Source of the DNA: Collimonas rhizosphaerae
Lineage (GTDB): Bacteria; Pseudomonadota; Gammaproteobacteria; Burkholderiales; Burkholderiaceae_D
Assembly (NCBI RefSeq): GCF_038896935.1
Contig: NZ_JBANDC010000012.1
Span: 62,001-126,000, forward strand
Direction: 5' to 3'
Length of the DNA stretch: 64,000 nt
The stretch's first letter is position 1. Each line of letters begins with the position of its first letter. This document shows, piece after piece, positions 32,265 to 42,619 of this stretch. Under the pieces are notes generated by a model. The model did not search any database, was not told the DNA's origin, and was given only the letters and a program-made list of their open reading frames with translations. A program made the translations under genes and the position numbers.

Positions 32265-33655
32265 TGCGCCGCTGGTGGAGCGGGCTGGTGCGGCCGACCC
32301 TGGTGCGGCGCCTGCTGCTGGCGCAGATGCTGTTGCTGACGCTGCTGTGGAGCCTGTTTATCGGCTACGCCATGTTCGAGACCAGCCGGGCGCCGGGCCC
32401 GATCAGCCTTGACCGCACGTATGAGGCAATATTCGGCGTTGTCGAGAACCTGGCCGACAATCCCGAGCGCCAGCACAATGTGCTGCGCCTGATCGACCAG
32501 GCGGTGCGCGAAGGCTACGGCGTCGGCGGCAATACGCCGAAGCTGTCGCCCAGCATCCAGGTGCGGCAAGCCGGGAAACTGATTTACCAGTCCGAGGATA
32601 CGCCAGGCGGCATCCGCAACCGGCGCCTCGGCCAGCCCGAAACCCTGTATGTCGACGGCGTGCGCTGGCGCGCCCGCACCGTGCAATCGCGGCAGTCCGA
32701 TACCAGCGTCACCATGATCGTGCCGGCGGACGGCATGGAAATGCTGATCGACATGAATTCGCGCGGCTATTATTCCTTGCCCTTGTTGATCAGCCTGCCG
32801 TTCCTGCTGCTGCCGGCCTGGCTGTCGATCCGCATGGCCTTGCGTCCCTGGAGCCGGGTGGCGCGCGAAGTGGCCGCGCGCGGTCCGCAGAACCTGGCGC
32901 CCCTGGAATACAAGCCCAAGCACCTGGAACTGAGTTCCATGGTGGACCGGATCAATGCCTTGCTGCAGCGCATGAGCGACAGCGTAGAGCGGGAACGCAA
33001 TTTCATCGCCGACGCCGCGCATGAACTGCGTACCCCGCTGGCCGCCATGCGGGTCAATGTGGAAGCCTTGCAAAGCCAGGCCGGCAACCAGCGCCAGCAG
33101 GAACTGCTGGCGGGGATATTGAGCAGCAACAGCCGCGCCACCAGGCTGGTCGGCCAGCTGCTGATGCTGATGCGCAGCGATCCCACCGCCAGCATCGCGC
33201 TGGAGCGGCTCGACCTCGGCGTGCTGCTGCAGGACCGGCTGGCCGTCTTGTCGAACCTGGCCCAGCTGCGGCAGATCGAGCTGGAGCTGACGTCCGAAGG
33301 CCGGTGCTACATCCTCGGCCATCGCGACAGCCTGGTGTCGCTGATCGACAACCTGGTCGACAATGCGATCAAATACAGCCCGCCGGGCGCTACCGTGTTC
33401 GTCAGCCTGCACAGCAACCTGACCCAGGTCGTGCTGAACGTGGCGGACCAGGGACCGGGCATTGCGCCGGCGCTGCGCGAACGCGTGTTCGACCGGTTTT
33501 TCCGCAATCCGGACCAGACCCAGAGCGGCAGCGGGCTGGGCCTGACGATCGTCAAGTCGGTGGCGCACCAGCACAGCGCGTTTGTTCGGCTCAACGCCGC
33601 CGACGACGACCAGGGTTTGCTGGTCGAAGTCAGGTTTCCATGGGCGTCGGCGTGA
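32261..33655 (+). CDS. sensor histidine kinase (QseC/TctE-like)
   Basis: A 464-residue inner-membrane kinase. Membrane helices at about 17-38 and 170-190 enclose a periplasmic sensor of some 130 residues of the 2CSK_N/TctE type. The linker leads to HisKA with H254 (A-A-H-E-L-R-T-P-L), then N-box D-N-A-I-K-Y, D-Q-G-P-G-I and G-S-G-L-G-L-T. It phosphorylates the coupled OmpR-type regulator. The signal is unknown. The gene ends 133 bp before the alpha-2-macroglobulin start. Confidence 0.93.
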   Translation: MMRRWWSGLVRPTLVRRLLLAQMLLLTLLWSLFIGYAMFETSRAPGPISLDRTYEAIFGVVENLADNPERQHNVLRLIDQAVREGYGVGGNTPKLSPSIQVRQAGKLIYQSEDTPGGIRNRRLGQPETLYVDGVRWRARTVQSRQSDTSVTMIVPADGMEMLIDMNSRGYYSLPLLISLPFLLLPAWLSIRMALRPWSRVAREVAARGPQNLAPLEYKPKHLELSSMVDRINALLQRMSDSVERERNFIADAAHELRTPLAAMRVNVEALQSQAGNQRQQELLAGILSSNSRATRLVGQLLMLMRSDPTASIALERLDLGVLLQDRLAVLSNLAQLRQIELELTSEGRCYILGHRDSLVSLIDNLVDNAIKYSPPGATVFVSLHSNLTQVVLNVADQGPGIAPALRERVFDRFFRNPDQTQSGSGLGLTIVKSVAHQHSAFVRLNAADDDQGLLVEVRFPWASA

Positions 33656-33716
33656 CCGCGGCGCCAGGACGGCAGCGGCAAAAAGACAACAGGAGCGTGT
33701 TGTTCAAACGATAAAA

Positions 33717-33745
33717 TTGCCATATAGACATAGAGATGCTGTATC
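33717..33745 (+). promoter_or_regulatory. possible promoter of the alpha-2-macroglobulin operon
   Basis: TTGCCA (33717-33722) and TGTATC (33740-33745) are 17 bp apart in a short AT-rich stretch between the kinase gene and the macroglobulin gene. The -10 match is only moderate. Confidence 0.3.
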
Positions 33746-33788
33746 CTCGCGAAGTCATATTTCATCTTTTCCTAGCCCGAGGATTGTC

Positions 33789-36700
33789 ATGCAAGCAGCG
33801 ACACAACGAAAGAAAACCAACAGCAGCGCCGTGCGCTTTCCGGGGCTGTTTTTTTTCGGCCGCAAACTCTGCGGCGCGCGCAATACGCTGGCGCTGCTGG
33901 CGGCGCTGATGGCCGGCCAGGCGGCGCAAACCGTCCATGCGGCCGGCATCAACAGCTTTTCACCGCAGGGCGAGGTCGTCCAGGTGCGCCAGGTGCGGGT
34001 GAATTTCTCGGAAGCCGCCATCAAGTTCGGCGACCCGAAATCGCCCACGCCGTTCGACATCAGCTGTTCCGAGGCCGGCAGCGGGCGCTGGGCCGACGAG
34101 CGTAACTGGATCTACGATTTCGTGCGCGACGTGCCGCCGGGAACGCGCTGCGGCTTTACCGTGAAGACCGGGTTCAAGCTGCTGTCCGGCGCCGCGGTCA
34201 GCGGCAAGACCGTATTCCAGTTCAATACCGGCGGTCCGGCCGTGGTCGACATCATGCCGCGCGGCGACAGGATCGAAGAAGAGCAAGCCTTCATCCTGAT
34301 ACAGAACGGCGCCGCCACCAGCGACAGCATCCTGAAGCACGTGTACTGCCAGGCCGAGGGCGTGCATGAACGGATCCCGGTCAAATTCATCGCCGGCGCC
34401 GAACGCAAGCAGCTGCTCGAGCATTTCGCCGACAAGATCAATCCGGACCGGGTCAGCACCTTGCAATGCCAGCAGCGCCTGCCTAACGACGGCGCGGTCA
34501 GCCTGACCTGGGACAAGGGCGTGAGCACCGCTTCAGGCATCGCCAGCAGCCAGCCGCAAGTCTTCAAATTCAAGGTGCGGCCGACCTTTACCGCCAGCGT
34601 CAGCTGCGAGCGCGAGAACGCCAATGCTGCCTGCGCGCCTATCCTGCCGCTGCGCATCCTGTTTACCGCGCCGGTGCCGCGCAAGCTGGCGGAAGGCGTG
34701 ACGCTGAACGCTTCCAACGGCAAGCTGAAGCCATTTTTTGAAAAGAACGATACCGACGACACGGTGTCGCAGCTGACCTTCAAGCCGCCGTTTGCCGAGA
34801 AGGCGGAACTCAGTGTTGATTTGCCGTCCGGTTTCCAGGACGAGAACGGCCGGCCGCTGTCGAACGCCGCTGCGTTTCCGCTGAAGGTGCGGATGGCGGA
34901 TTATCCGCCGCTGGCGAAATTTCCCTCGGCGCCGTTCGGCATCATCGAGCTCAACGCCGACGCCACCTTGCCGGTCACCCTGCGCAGCGTCGAAACCGGC
35001 ATGCTGGCCCGCAGCGCCGACGGCAAGGTCAATCCCGGCACGGTCAGCAACCTGAAAGTCAGCGACGACCAGAACATCATCGCCTGGCTGACCAAGCTCA
35101 GGAAATATCACGAAACCACGATCGCCATCAACAAGAAGCAGGTGGAAACCCGCAGCATCGGTCTGCTGGCGAAGCAGGCCGGGGCCAAGACCCTGGACCT
35201 GCCGCCGTCGCCGGACAGCAAGGATGGCGTGCGGCCGTTTGAAGTCATCGGCATTCCGCTCAAGGATCCGGGTTTCTACGTGGTCGAGCTGGAATCGCAA
35301 AAACTGGGTGCCTCCTTGCTAGGCAAAGCCGCGCCCATGTATGTGCGCACCAGCGCGCTGGTGACCAACCTGTCGGTGCACGTCAAGATCGGCCGCCAGA
35401 ACGGCGCGGTGTGGGTCACCACGCTGGACAGCGCCAAGCCGGTGGCCGACGCCGACGTGCGGATTTCCGATTGCCGCGGCACCGAGCTGTGGCGCGGCAG
35501 GACCGACAAGACCGGGATTGCCATGGTGCCGGAGTTCCCGCTGGACGGTTGCCGCAACGGCGACGGCAACCAGCCGGGACATATCGACGGATTTTTCGTC
35601 AGCGCCCGCAAGACCGACGACAAGGGCCGCGCCGATATGGCTTTTGCGCTGACGTCGTGGAACGACGGCATCGAATCCTGGCGCTTCAACTTGCCGATGG
35701 ATTACGACAAGTCCGCTACCGTGCGCGCCCATACGATATTTGACCGGACCTTGTTCCGTGCCGGCGAAACGGTATCGATGAAACACGTGATCCGCACCGA
35801 GACCATGCAGGGTTTCGGCCTGCTGCCGACCGACAAGCTGCCGACCCGGGTGCGCATCACCCACCAGGGCAGCGGCCAGGAATACCAGTTTGCGCTGAAC
35901 TGGCGCGGCCAGAAGAATGCCGAAACCGTGTTCCAGGTGCCGAAGGAAGCCAAGCTGGGCAGCTACGAAGTGGTGCTGGACGGCGGCAAGGTGAAGAGCG
36001 GCGTCATTGGCGGCGACGCCGATGCGGACGCTGATTCCGACGCCGACTCCGAGAGCGGAGGCTATGATGAAAACCGCCGCAGCTACAGCAGCGGCAGTTT
36101 CCGCGTCGAAGAATTCCGCCTGCCGTTGCTGCAGGGACGCATTACGCCGCCCAAGACCCTGGTAGCGCCGAAAGAAGTACCGCTTGCCGTGCAGCTCAAT
36201 TACCTGAACGGCGGCGGCGCTTCCGGCCAGGCGGTGCATATCACCAGCCTGTTGCGCGGCAAGGCTGTGAGTTTTTCCGGTTACGACGGTTATTCCTTTG
36301 CGGCGGGGCGCAACGATGAAGACAGCAGCGCCGACAGCCAGAAAATCGTCGCCGACAAGCTGCCGGTGACCCTGGACAAGGCCGGCGCCGGCAAGACCGT
36401 GGTGAAGGACATGCCGGCGGTCACGGTGCCGAAGGAATTGCTGACGGAAATGACGTATGCCGATCCTAATGGAGAAATCCAGACCGTATCAAGCGTGACG
36501 CCGGTCTGGCCTGCGGCAGTGGTGGTCGGCCTGAAAGCGGGGGAGTGGGTTTCGGTCAAGAAGAAACTGACGCTGACGGCGGTTGCCCTCAATCCGGCCG
36601 GGCAGCCGCAAGCCGGCGTGCCGATCGAGATCAGCGGAACCAGCAAGCAGACCAATTCGCATCGCAAGCGCATGGTGGGCGGATTCTACGCATACGAAAA

Positions 36701-39671
36701 CACCACCAGCGGCAGCGACCTGGGAGCGCTGTGTTCAGGCAAGACCGATGCCCGCGGCTTGATGATCTGCACCGTGGAATTGCAGGAACCCGGCAATATC
36801 GAGCTGACAGCCAAAGGCAAGGACGGCGACGGCCACGCTGCGCTCGCCACCAGTTCGGTCTGGGTGACCAAGCAGGGCGAGCTGTGGTTCGATGGCGAAA
36901 ACCAGGACCGCATCGATATCCTGCCTGAGAAAAAGATTTACCAGCCCGGCGAAAGCGCCAAATTCCAGGTACGCATGCCGTTCCGCTACGCTACCGCCCT
37001 GGTTGCGGTGGAACGCGAAGGCGTGATCGAAACCCAGGTGGTGCAGTTGAACGGCCAGGACCCGACCTTCAGCCTGCCGGTCAAGGCCGGCTACGGCCCC
37101 AACGTCTTCGTCTCGGTGCTGGCGGTGCGCGGCCGCATGCGCGAGGTGCCGTGGTATTCCTTCTTTACCTGGGGCTGGAAAGAGCCGCTGAACTGGTGGA
37201 GCGAATTCAAGGAATACCAGGCGCCCAGCGCTACCGTCGACCTGGCCAAGCCGGCCTATAAATACGGCATCGCCGAAATCACGGTAGGCACCGCCGCCAA
37301 CCAGCTGGCGGTGACGGTCAAGGCGGACCAGCCCAGTTATGCGATCCGCACCACCGCCAAGGTGAACATCCTGGTCAACCTGCCCAACGGCAAACCGGCG
37401 GCCGGCGCTGAAATCGCCCTGGCGGCAGTCGATGAAGCGCTGCTGGAACTGGAGCCGAACCGCAGCTGGAACCTGCTGGAAGCGATGCTGCAGCGGCGCA
37501 GCTACGGCGTGGAAACCTCGACCGCGCAAATGCAGGTGGTCGGCAAGCGCCATTACGGCCGCAAGGCGATTCCTGCCGGCGGCGGCGGCGGCAAATCGCC
37601 GACGCGCGAGCTGTTCGACACCTTGCTGCTGTGGAAACCGGCAATCGTACTGGACGCCAACGGCAGGGCGCAGGTCGACGTGCCGCTGAACGATGCGTTG
37701 ACCAGCTTCAAGATAGTGGCGGTAGCGCAAAGCGGCGACAGCCTGTTCGGCACCGGCGCCGTCAGCATCCGTTCGACCCAGGACTTGCAGCTGATATCCG
37801 GCTTGCCGCCGCTGGTGCGGGAGGGCGACAATTTCAGCGCGCTGGTCACGGTGCGCAATACCACCACCCGTGCCATGCAAGTCCATGCCACGGCGCAGGC
37901 CGCCGGCCTGCCGGCAGCAACGCCGCTGGCGGCCAAGGACGAGAGCATTCCTGCCGGCGAAACGCGCGAGCTGGTGTGGGCGGTGCCGGTGCCGGCCGAT
38001 GTCAGCCAGCTGGCATGGGAAATCAATGCCCAGGAACAGGACGGACCGAAAGTGAAGGACAGCATCAAGTTCACCCAGCGCGTGGTGCCTGCGGTGCCGG
38101 TGACGGTGCAGCAGGCCACCCTGTTCCAGCTCGACAAGCCGTTCAGCATGGCGGTAGCGCCGCCTGCCGACGGCCTGCCGGGGCGCGGCGGCCTGGCGAT
38201 CTCGCTGGCGCCGTCGCTGGCTTCCGGCAGCGACGGCCTGCGCCGCTATTTCGTCAACTACCCGTTCTCCTGCCTGGAGCAAAAGACATCACGTGCAATT
38301 GGTTTGCGCGACGACGCCATGTGGCAGAAGGTATTGAACGACTTGCCGACCTACCTGGATAGCGACGGCCTGGCTTATTACTATCCGCCGAACGAAGGCA
38401 ACGCCCGCCGCGGCAGCGATACCCTGACGGCATACCTGCTGGCAGTGACCCAGGAATCGGGTTTTGCGATTCCGCAGCAAAGCCGCGACAAGATGCTCGA
38501 CGGATTGGCAGCGTTCGTGGAAGGCAAGATCACGCGCGACTTCTGGTCACCGCAGAAAGACCTGGATGTGCGCAAGCTGGCGGCGCTGGAAGCCTTGTCG
38601 CGTTATGACCGGGTACGGCCGGCGATGCTCGATTCGATCCAGATCTCGCCCAACCTGTGGCCAACCTCGGCCGTGCTCGACTGGATCAATATCCTGCAAC
38701 GGGTATCGGGCATTCCAGACCGCGCCAAGCGCCAGGCGGAAGCCGACCAGGTGATCCGGGCGCGCCTGAACTACCAAAGCACGCGCATGGGCTTCTCGAC
38801 TGAAAGCAGCGATTACTGGTGGTGGCTGATGGCCAGCGCCGATGTCAACGCCAACCGGCTGGTGCTGACCATGCTGGAGAACCCGGCCTGGAAAGAAGAC
38901 ATGCCGAAACTGATCAACGGCGCCATCCAGCGCCAGTCGCGCGGCCACTGGTCGACCACCACGGCGAACCTGTGGGGTTCGCTGGCGCTGCAGAAATTCG
39001 CGCGCAAGTTCGAATCGGAAAAAGTCGCCGGCACCACCAAGGCCAGCCTGGAGCAGGGCGCCAATGTGAGCGGTAGCCAGAGCTACAGCTGGCCTGCCGC
39101 AGCCGCTGCTACCGAGACCGGCAAGCTGCAGCTGCCTTGGCCATCGTCGGCGGCGCCGGCCGAGCTGAAGCTGAGCCACGCCGGCAGCGGCGCGCCGTGG
39201 GTGACGGTGCAAAGCCTGGCGGCGGTGGTGCTGAAAAAACCGTTCTCCAGCGGCTACCGGATCAGCAAGAACATCGTCCCGGTGGAGCAGAAGGAAAAGG
39301 GTAAATACACCCGCGGCGATATCGTGCGGGTCGACCTCGAAGTCGACGCCCAGACTGACATGACCTGGGTGGTGGTGACCGATCCGATTCCGGCCGGCGC
39401 TACCTTGCTGGGTTCCGGCCTGGGCCGCGATTCGGCCATCGCCACCACCGGCGAACGGCCTAGCGGCAGCGCCTGGGCGGCGTATGAAGAACGCAGTTTC
39501 GAAGCGTTCCGCAGTTATTACGAGTATGTGCCGAAAGGGAAATTCACCATGACGTATACCTTCCGCATCAACAATCCGGGTGAGTTCAGCTTGCCGCCGA
39601 CCCGGGTCGAAGCGATGTATGCGCCGGAAATGTTCGGTGAAAGCCCCAACCAGAAATGGACGGTGAAGTGA
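33789..39671 (+). CDS. bacterial alpha-2-macroglobulin with thioester motif
   Basis: A 1,960-residue periplasmic protein from ATG 33789 (GAGGA 6 nt upstream). A long signal peptide ends near residue 52 (A-x-A); no lipobox Cys follows, unlike the lipoprotein YfhM (ECAM) of E. coli (1,653 residues). MG-type beta domains precede the thioester motif C-L-E-Q at about residue 1495, inside the helical TED domain. An Asp-rich stretch (D-A-D-A-D-A-D-S-D-A-D-S-E) is near residue 742, about where the bait region or a calcium-binding insertion might be. Bacterial macroglobulins trap attacking proteases and work with PBP1C, encoded next with 16-nt overlap. Confidence 0.93.
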   Translation: MQAATQRKKTNSSAVRFPGLFFFGRKLCGARNTLALLAALMAGQAAQTVHAAGINSFSPQGEVVQVRQVRVNFSEAAIKFGDPKSPTPFDISCSEAGSGRWADERNWIYDFVRDVPPGTRCGFTVKTGFKLLSGAAVSGKTVFQFNTGGPAVVDIMPRGDRIEEEQAFILIQNGAATSDSILKHVYCQAEGVHERIPVKFIAGAERKQLLEHFADKINPDRVSTLQCQQRLPNDGAVSLTWDKGVSTASGIASSQPQVFKFKVRPTFTASVSCERENANAACAPILPLRILFTAPVPRKLAEGVTLNASNGKLKPFFEKNDTDDTVSQLTFKPPFAEKAELSVDLPSGFQDENGRPLSNAAAFPLKVRMADYPPLAKFPSAPFGIIELNADATLPVTLRSVETGMLARSADGKVNPGTVSNLKVSDDQNIIAWLTKLRKYHETTIAINKKQVETRSIGLLAKQAGAKTLDLPPSPDSKDGVRPFEVIGIPLKDPGFYVVELESQKLGASLLGKAAPMYVRTSALVTNLSVHVKIGRQNGAVWVTTLDSAKPVADADVRISDCRGTELWRGRTDKTGIAMVPEFPLDGCRNGDGNQPGHIDGFFVSARKTDDKGRADMAFALTSWNDGIESWRFNLPMDYDKSATVRAHTIFDRTLFRAGETVSMKHVIRTETMQGFGLLPTDKLPTRVRITHQGSGQEYQFALNWRGQKNAETVFQVPKEAKLGSYEVVLDGGKVKSGVIGGDADADADSDADSESGGYDENRRSYSSGSFRVEEFRLPLLQGRITPPKTLVAPKEVPLAVQLNYLNGGGASGQAVHITSLLRGKAVSFSGYDGYSFAAGRNDEDSSADSQKIVADKLPVTLDKAGAGKTVVKDMPAVTVPKELLTEMTYADPNGEIQTVSSVTPVWPAAVVVGLKAGEWVSVKKKLTLTAVALNPAGQPQAGVPIEISGTSKQTNSHRKRMVGGFYAYENTTSGSDLGALCSGKTDARGLMICTVELQEPGNIELTAKGKDGDGHAALATSSVWVTKQGELWFDGENQDRIDILPEKKIYQPGESAKFQVRMPFRYATALVAVEREGVIETQVVQLNGQDPTFSLPVKAGYGPNVFVSVLAVRGRMREVPWYSFFTWGWKEPLNWWSEFKEYQAPSATVDLAKPAYKYGIAEITVGTAANQLAVTVKADQPSYAIRTTAKVNILVNLPNGKPAAGAEIALAAVDEALLELEPNRSWNLLEAMLQRRSYGVETSTAQMQVVGKRHYGRKAIPAGGGGGKSPTRELFDTLLLWKPAIVLDANGRAQVDVPLNDALTSFKIVAVAQSGDSLFGTGAVSIRSTQDLQLISGLPPLVREGDNFSALVTVRNTTTRAMQVHATAQAAGLPAATPLAAKDESIPAGETRELVWAVPVPADVSQLAWEINAQEQDGPKVKDSIKFTQRVVPAVPVTVQQATLFQLDKPFSMAVAPPADGLPGRGGLAISLAPSLASGSDGLRRYFVNYPFSCLEQKTSRAIGLRDDAMWQKVLNDLPTYLDSDGLAYYYPPNEGNARRGSDTLTAYLLAVTQESGFAIPQQSRDKMLDGLAAFVEGKITRDFWSPQKDLDVRKLAALEALSRYDRVRPAMLDSIQISPNLWPTSAVLDWINILQRVSGIPDRAKRQAEADQVIRARLNYQSTRMGFSTESSDYWWWLMASADVNANRLVLTMLENPAWKEDMPKLINGAIQRQSRGHWSTTTANLWGSLALQKFARKFESEKVAGTTKASLEQGANVSGSQSYSWPAAAAATETGKLQLPWPSSAAPAELKLSHAGSGAPWVTVQSLAAVVLKKPFSSGYRISKNIVPVEQKEKGKYTRGDIVRVDLEVDAQTDMTWVVVTDPIPAGATLLGSGLGRDSAIATTGERPSGSAWAAYEERSFEAFRSYYEYVPKGKFTMTYTFRINNPGEFSLPPTRVEAMYAPEMFGESPNQKWTVK

Positions 39672-41908
39672 AGTCGACTGGCCTCAAGCGCTGGACCTTG
39701 GGCGCTGCGCTGTTGCTGGCCTTGGCGGCCGGCCCGGCGCAAGCCTTGCAAAGTTTCGCCGATGTGCAGCAGGAGTTCCGTTCGTCCGAAGCCAGCCTGT
39801 ACGACCGCAAGGGCCAGTTGCTGCAGCAGGTCCGCATGAATCCGAACGAGCGCCGCCTGTCGTGGGTGGCGCTGGAAGATGTGTCGCCGGCGTTGCGCAA
39901 TGCGCTGGTGGCGTCGGAGGACCGGCGTTTCTACCAGCATAGCGGAGTCGACTGGAACGCCGTGGCGGCGGCTGCCTGGGGCAACCTGTGGAACACCAAG
40001 ACCCGCGGCGCCTCGACCATCACCATGCAGCTGGCCGGTTTGCTGGACGACGACCTGCGGCGCCGCACCTCGCCGCGCTCGATCGGGCAGAAAATGTCGC
40101 AGGTAGTGGTGGCGCAGCAGCTGGAGCGCAACTGGCGCAAGGACCAGATCCTGGAAGCCTACCTCAACCTGGTCAGCTTCCGCGGCGAACTGGTCGGCAT
40201 ACACGCCTTGTCGCGAGTCTTGTTCGGCAAGCATCCCAGCGGCCTGAGCCAGCGCGAAGCGGCGATTGCCGTGGCCTTGATCCGCGGCCCGAATGCGACC
40301 CCGGCCCGGGTCGCGGAACGGGCCTGCCGCATCTTGCAGGAACAGCGTGCGGCGCAAGAGTGCAAGGGCCTGGAAGATTTCACCCTGCTGGCGCTGGTGC
40401 GCACCGGCTCGAATTCCGAAGTGATCGTCACCACCAGCGCCCCGCAGCTGGCGCCGCACCTGGCGCGCAAGCTGCTGCGTACGCCGGGGCAGGCGGTGCG
40501 GTCAACCCTGGACGCCGGCGTGCAGCGCTTCGCCAACGATGCCTTGCGGCGCCAGCTGGCGGCCTTGGTGGAGCGCAATATCGAAGACGGCGCTATCCTC
40601 GTGCTCGACAATGCCAGCGGCGACGTGCTGGCCTGGGTCGGTTCCAGCGGTTCGTTTTCCAATGCGGCTAATGTCGATGGCGTGGTGGCCCTGCGCCAGG
40701 CCGGTTCAACCTTGAAGCCATTCCTGTACGAACTGGCGATCGAAAAAAAATGGATGACGGCGGCCTCGATCCTGAACGATTCGGCGATCAACCTGCCGAC
40801 CGCCAGCGGCTTGTACATCCCGCAAAACTACGACAAGCAGTTCAAAGGGCTGGTCAGCGTGCGCACCGCGCTGGCGTCATCGCTGAACATCCCGGCGGTG
40901 CGCACGCTGGTGACGGTCACGCCCACGACTTTCTTCGAGCGCCTGCAAGGACTCGGTTTCCAGCTGCGTGAATCCGGCGATTATTACGGCTACAGCCTGG
41001 CGCTGGGCAGCGCCGACGTCAGCCTGCTGGCGCTGAGCAATGCCTACCGCGCGCTGGCCAACCAGGGGCGTTATAGCGGAGTGCGCACTACGCTGGCTGA
41101 TCCGGCGGTAAAGATGACGAAGGTGATGGACTCCGGCGCCGCTTTCATCATCGGCGACATCCTGTCCGACCGCAGCGCCCGCAGCCGTACTTTCGGCCTT
41201 GAGAATGCGCTGTCGACACGGGTCTGGAGCGCGGTCAAGACCGGCACTTCCAAGGATATGCGCGACAACTGGGCGATCGGTTATTCGGACCGCTACACGG
41301 TCGGCGTCTGGGTCGGCAATGCCTCGGGTTTGCCGATGTGGGACGTCTCCGGCGTCACCGGCGCCGCGCCGGTCTGGCAAGAAGTGATGCAATACCTGCA
41401 CACGCGCGACCAGCTGCGGCAGCAGGTTCCGCAAAAGCCGGCCGGCGTGGTGGAACGGGACATCCGCTACGCCGACAAGATCGAAGCGCCGCGCCAGGAA
41501 TATTTCCTGGCCGGGACCGAACAAAGCCTGATCACCACCGCCAGCTCGGACGACATCAGCATCGCCATACGTTATCCGACGCCAGGCATGCTGGTCGCAC
41601 TCGATCCCGACATCCCGCCGCAGCGGCAGCGCATACGCTTCGCCGCCGACGGCTTGCCTAGCGGCGCGTGGCGGCTCGACGGCAAGTTGCTGACGCCGCC
41701 GGCAGCAAAGGCAGGCAAGAAAACCAGCCGCCAATCGGCAGCCTCGGATCCGCAGCTGGCCTTCGACTGGATGCCATGGCCGGGCCGGCATGTGCTGGAG
41801 CTGCTGGACCATAAAATGGCCGTGGTCGACCAGGTGCGTTTCGAGGTGCGCGGCGCGGTCGAGAACCATGCGCAGCAGAAGACCGGCCGCGCCAGGAAAA
41901 ATAACTGA
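39656..41908 (+). CDS. pbpC: penicillin-binding protein 1C
   Basis: A 750-residue bifunctional peptidoglycan synthase anchored by an N-terminal signal-anchor (about 12-32). The glycosyltransferase has the S-E-D-R-R-F motif and G-A-S-T-I-T-M-Q-L. The transpeptidase has S351-T-L-K354, S-L-N and K528-T-G. A C-terminal BiPBP_C domain (about 640-735) is typical of PBP1C. The start overlaps the macroglobulin stop by 16 nt, reproducing the conserved yfhM-pbpC pairing: PBP1C is thought to repair breaches where macroglobulin meets invading proteases. Length matches E. coli PbpC (770). Confidence 0.95.
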   Translation: MDGEVKSTGLKRWTLGAALLLALAAGPAQALQSFADVQQEFRSSEASLYDRKGQLLQQVRMNPNERRLSWVALEDVSPALRNALVASEDRRFYQHSGVDWNAVAAAAWGNLWNTKTRGASTITMQLAGLLDDDLRRRTSPRSIGQKMSQVVVAQQLERNWRKDQILEAYLNLVSFRGELVGIHALSRVLFGKHPSGLSQREAAIAVALIRGPNATPARVAERACRILQEQRAAQECKGLEDFTLLALVRTGSNSEVIVTTSAPQLAPHLARKLLRTPGQAVRSTLDAGVQRFANDALRRQLAALVERNIEDGAILVLDNASGDVLAWVGSSGSFSNAANVDGVVALRQAGSTLKPFLYELAIEKKWMTAASILNDSAINLPTASGLYIPQNYDKQFKGLVSVRTALASSLNIPAVRTLVTVTPTTFFERLQGLGFQLRESGDYYGYSLALGSADVSLLALSNAYRALANQGRYSGVRTTLADPAVKMTKVMDSGAAFIIGDILSDRSARSRTFGLENALSTRVWSAVKTGTSKDMRDNWAIGYSDRYTVGVWVGNASGLPMWDVSGVTGAAPVWQEVMQYLHTRDQLRQQVPQKPAGVVERDIRYADKIEAPRQEYFLAGTEQSLITTASSDDISIAIRYPTPGMLVALDPDIPPQRQRIRFAADGLPSGAWRLDGKLLTPPAAKAGKKTSRQSAASDPQLAFDWMPWPGRHVLELLDHKMAVVDQVRFEVRGAVENHAQQKTGRARKNN

Positions 41909-41912
41909 CGTT

Positions 41913-42608
41913 TTAGCGGCAGGGCGTATTGCGCATGAATGCAGCTATCGTTTGTGCGGCCTGGCTTGGAAACGCTTGCAGCAGGAAGTGCGGACCCGCT
42001 ATCTTCACCAGCCGGGTAGCCGGCTGCGCCAGCATCACCTGCCTGGTGGCGCTGGGCGGTACGACACGATCGTGTTCCGCCTGCAGATACAAGATCGGGA
42101 CTTCGATGGATTTGAATTCGGTGGTGACATCGGCCGATAGGACGGCCTTTAGCCGGGTCCGTAGCGCCAGGCTGGAAACCGGCGCAAGTGCAGCCGCCAG
42201 CGCCGAACGCAAATGCTGGGTCGAATAGCGGCCTAGAAGAAACCAGTTCAGGACTGCAAGCGGCGCTAGCTTGACCGGTAGCGATCCGACGCAAGAATGC
42301 AATCCGGTGAAGGCTGGATGCGGATTGCGGACAAAGGTGCAGCACAGGATCAGGCCGACCAAACCCGGTGGTCGCGAAGCCGCAAGAGAGACTGCGACAG
42401 GTCCTGAGAATGACTCCCCAAGAATCACAAAATGTCCATCGCGAGGCAATGAAAGCCTGGCGTGTTTTTCAAGCGCTTCATAGTCGAGAGCGCCCTCTGT
42501 AGGATAGCGAACTATCCGGACATTAAATTCAGCGTCCAGCGCCCCGATCAAGGGCTGGAATAAGTCGCCGCTTCCGTCCATACCCGGCAACAAAACGATT
42601 GTCAGCAT
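41913..42608 (-). CDS. alpha/beta hydrolase
   Basis: A 231-residue hydrolase from ATG 42608 (a TTG two codons earlier is possible). The oxyanion-side motif L-L-P-G-M-D-G-S-G is near residues 6-14, the nucleophile elbow is G-E-S-F-S-G, the acid is Asp in A-E-H-D-R-V-V-P, and the base is His in A-G-P-H-F-L-L-Q. All triad members are therefore present. It lacks a signal peptide. The substrate is unknown (esterase or thioesterase-like). It is convergent with pbpC, the stop codons being 4 nt apart, and follows yccF by 11 nt on the minus strand, probably as one operon. Confidence 0.88.
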   Translation of the reverse strand: MLTIVLLPGMDGSGDLFQPLIGALDAEFNVRIVRYPTEGALDYEALEKHARLSLPRDGHFVILGESFSGPVAVSLAASRPPGLVGLILCCTFVRNPHPAFTGLHSCVGSLPVKLAPLAVLNWFLLGRYSTQHLRSALAAALAPVSSLALRTRLKAVLSADVTTEFKSIEVPILYLQAEHDRVVPPSATRQVMLAQPATRLVKIAGPHFLLQAFPSQAAQTIAAFMRNTPCR

Positions 42609-42619
42609 ACGCAATGATG

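Noticed and set aside
33582..33788. Upstream extension of the macroglobulin frame to 33582
   Set aside because: It overlaps the kinase gene, is Arg-rich and unlike a signal sequence; ATG 33789 has a good ribosome site and a signal peptide follows.
36735..38282. Long antisense open frame of 515 codons inside the macroglobulin gene
   Set aside because: Composition is shadow-like (His/Arg/Gln/Gly-rich), no ribosome site or family; the sense gene is unambiguous. The same applies to antisense frames at 32192-33574, 48348-49553, 13782-14813 and 51825-53267.
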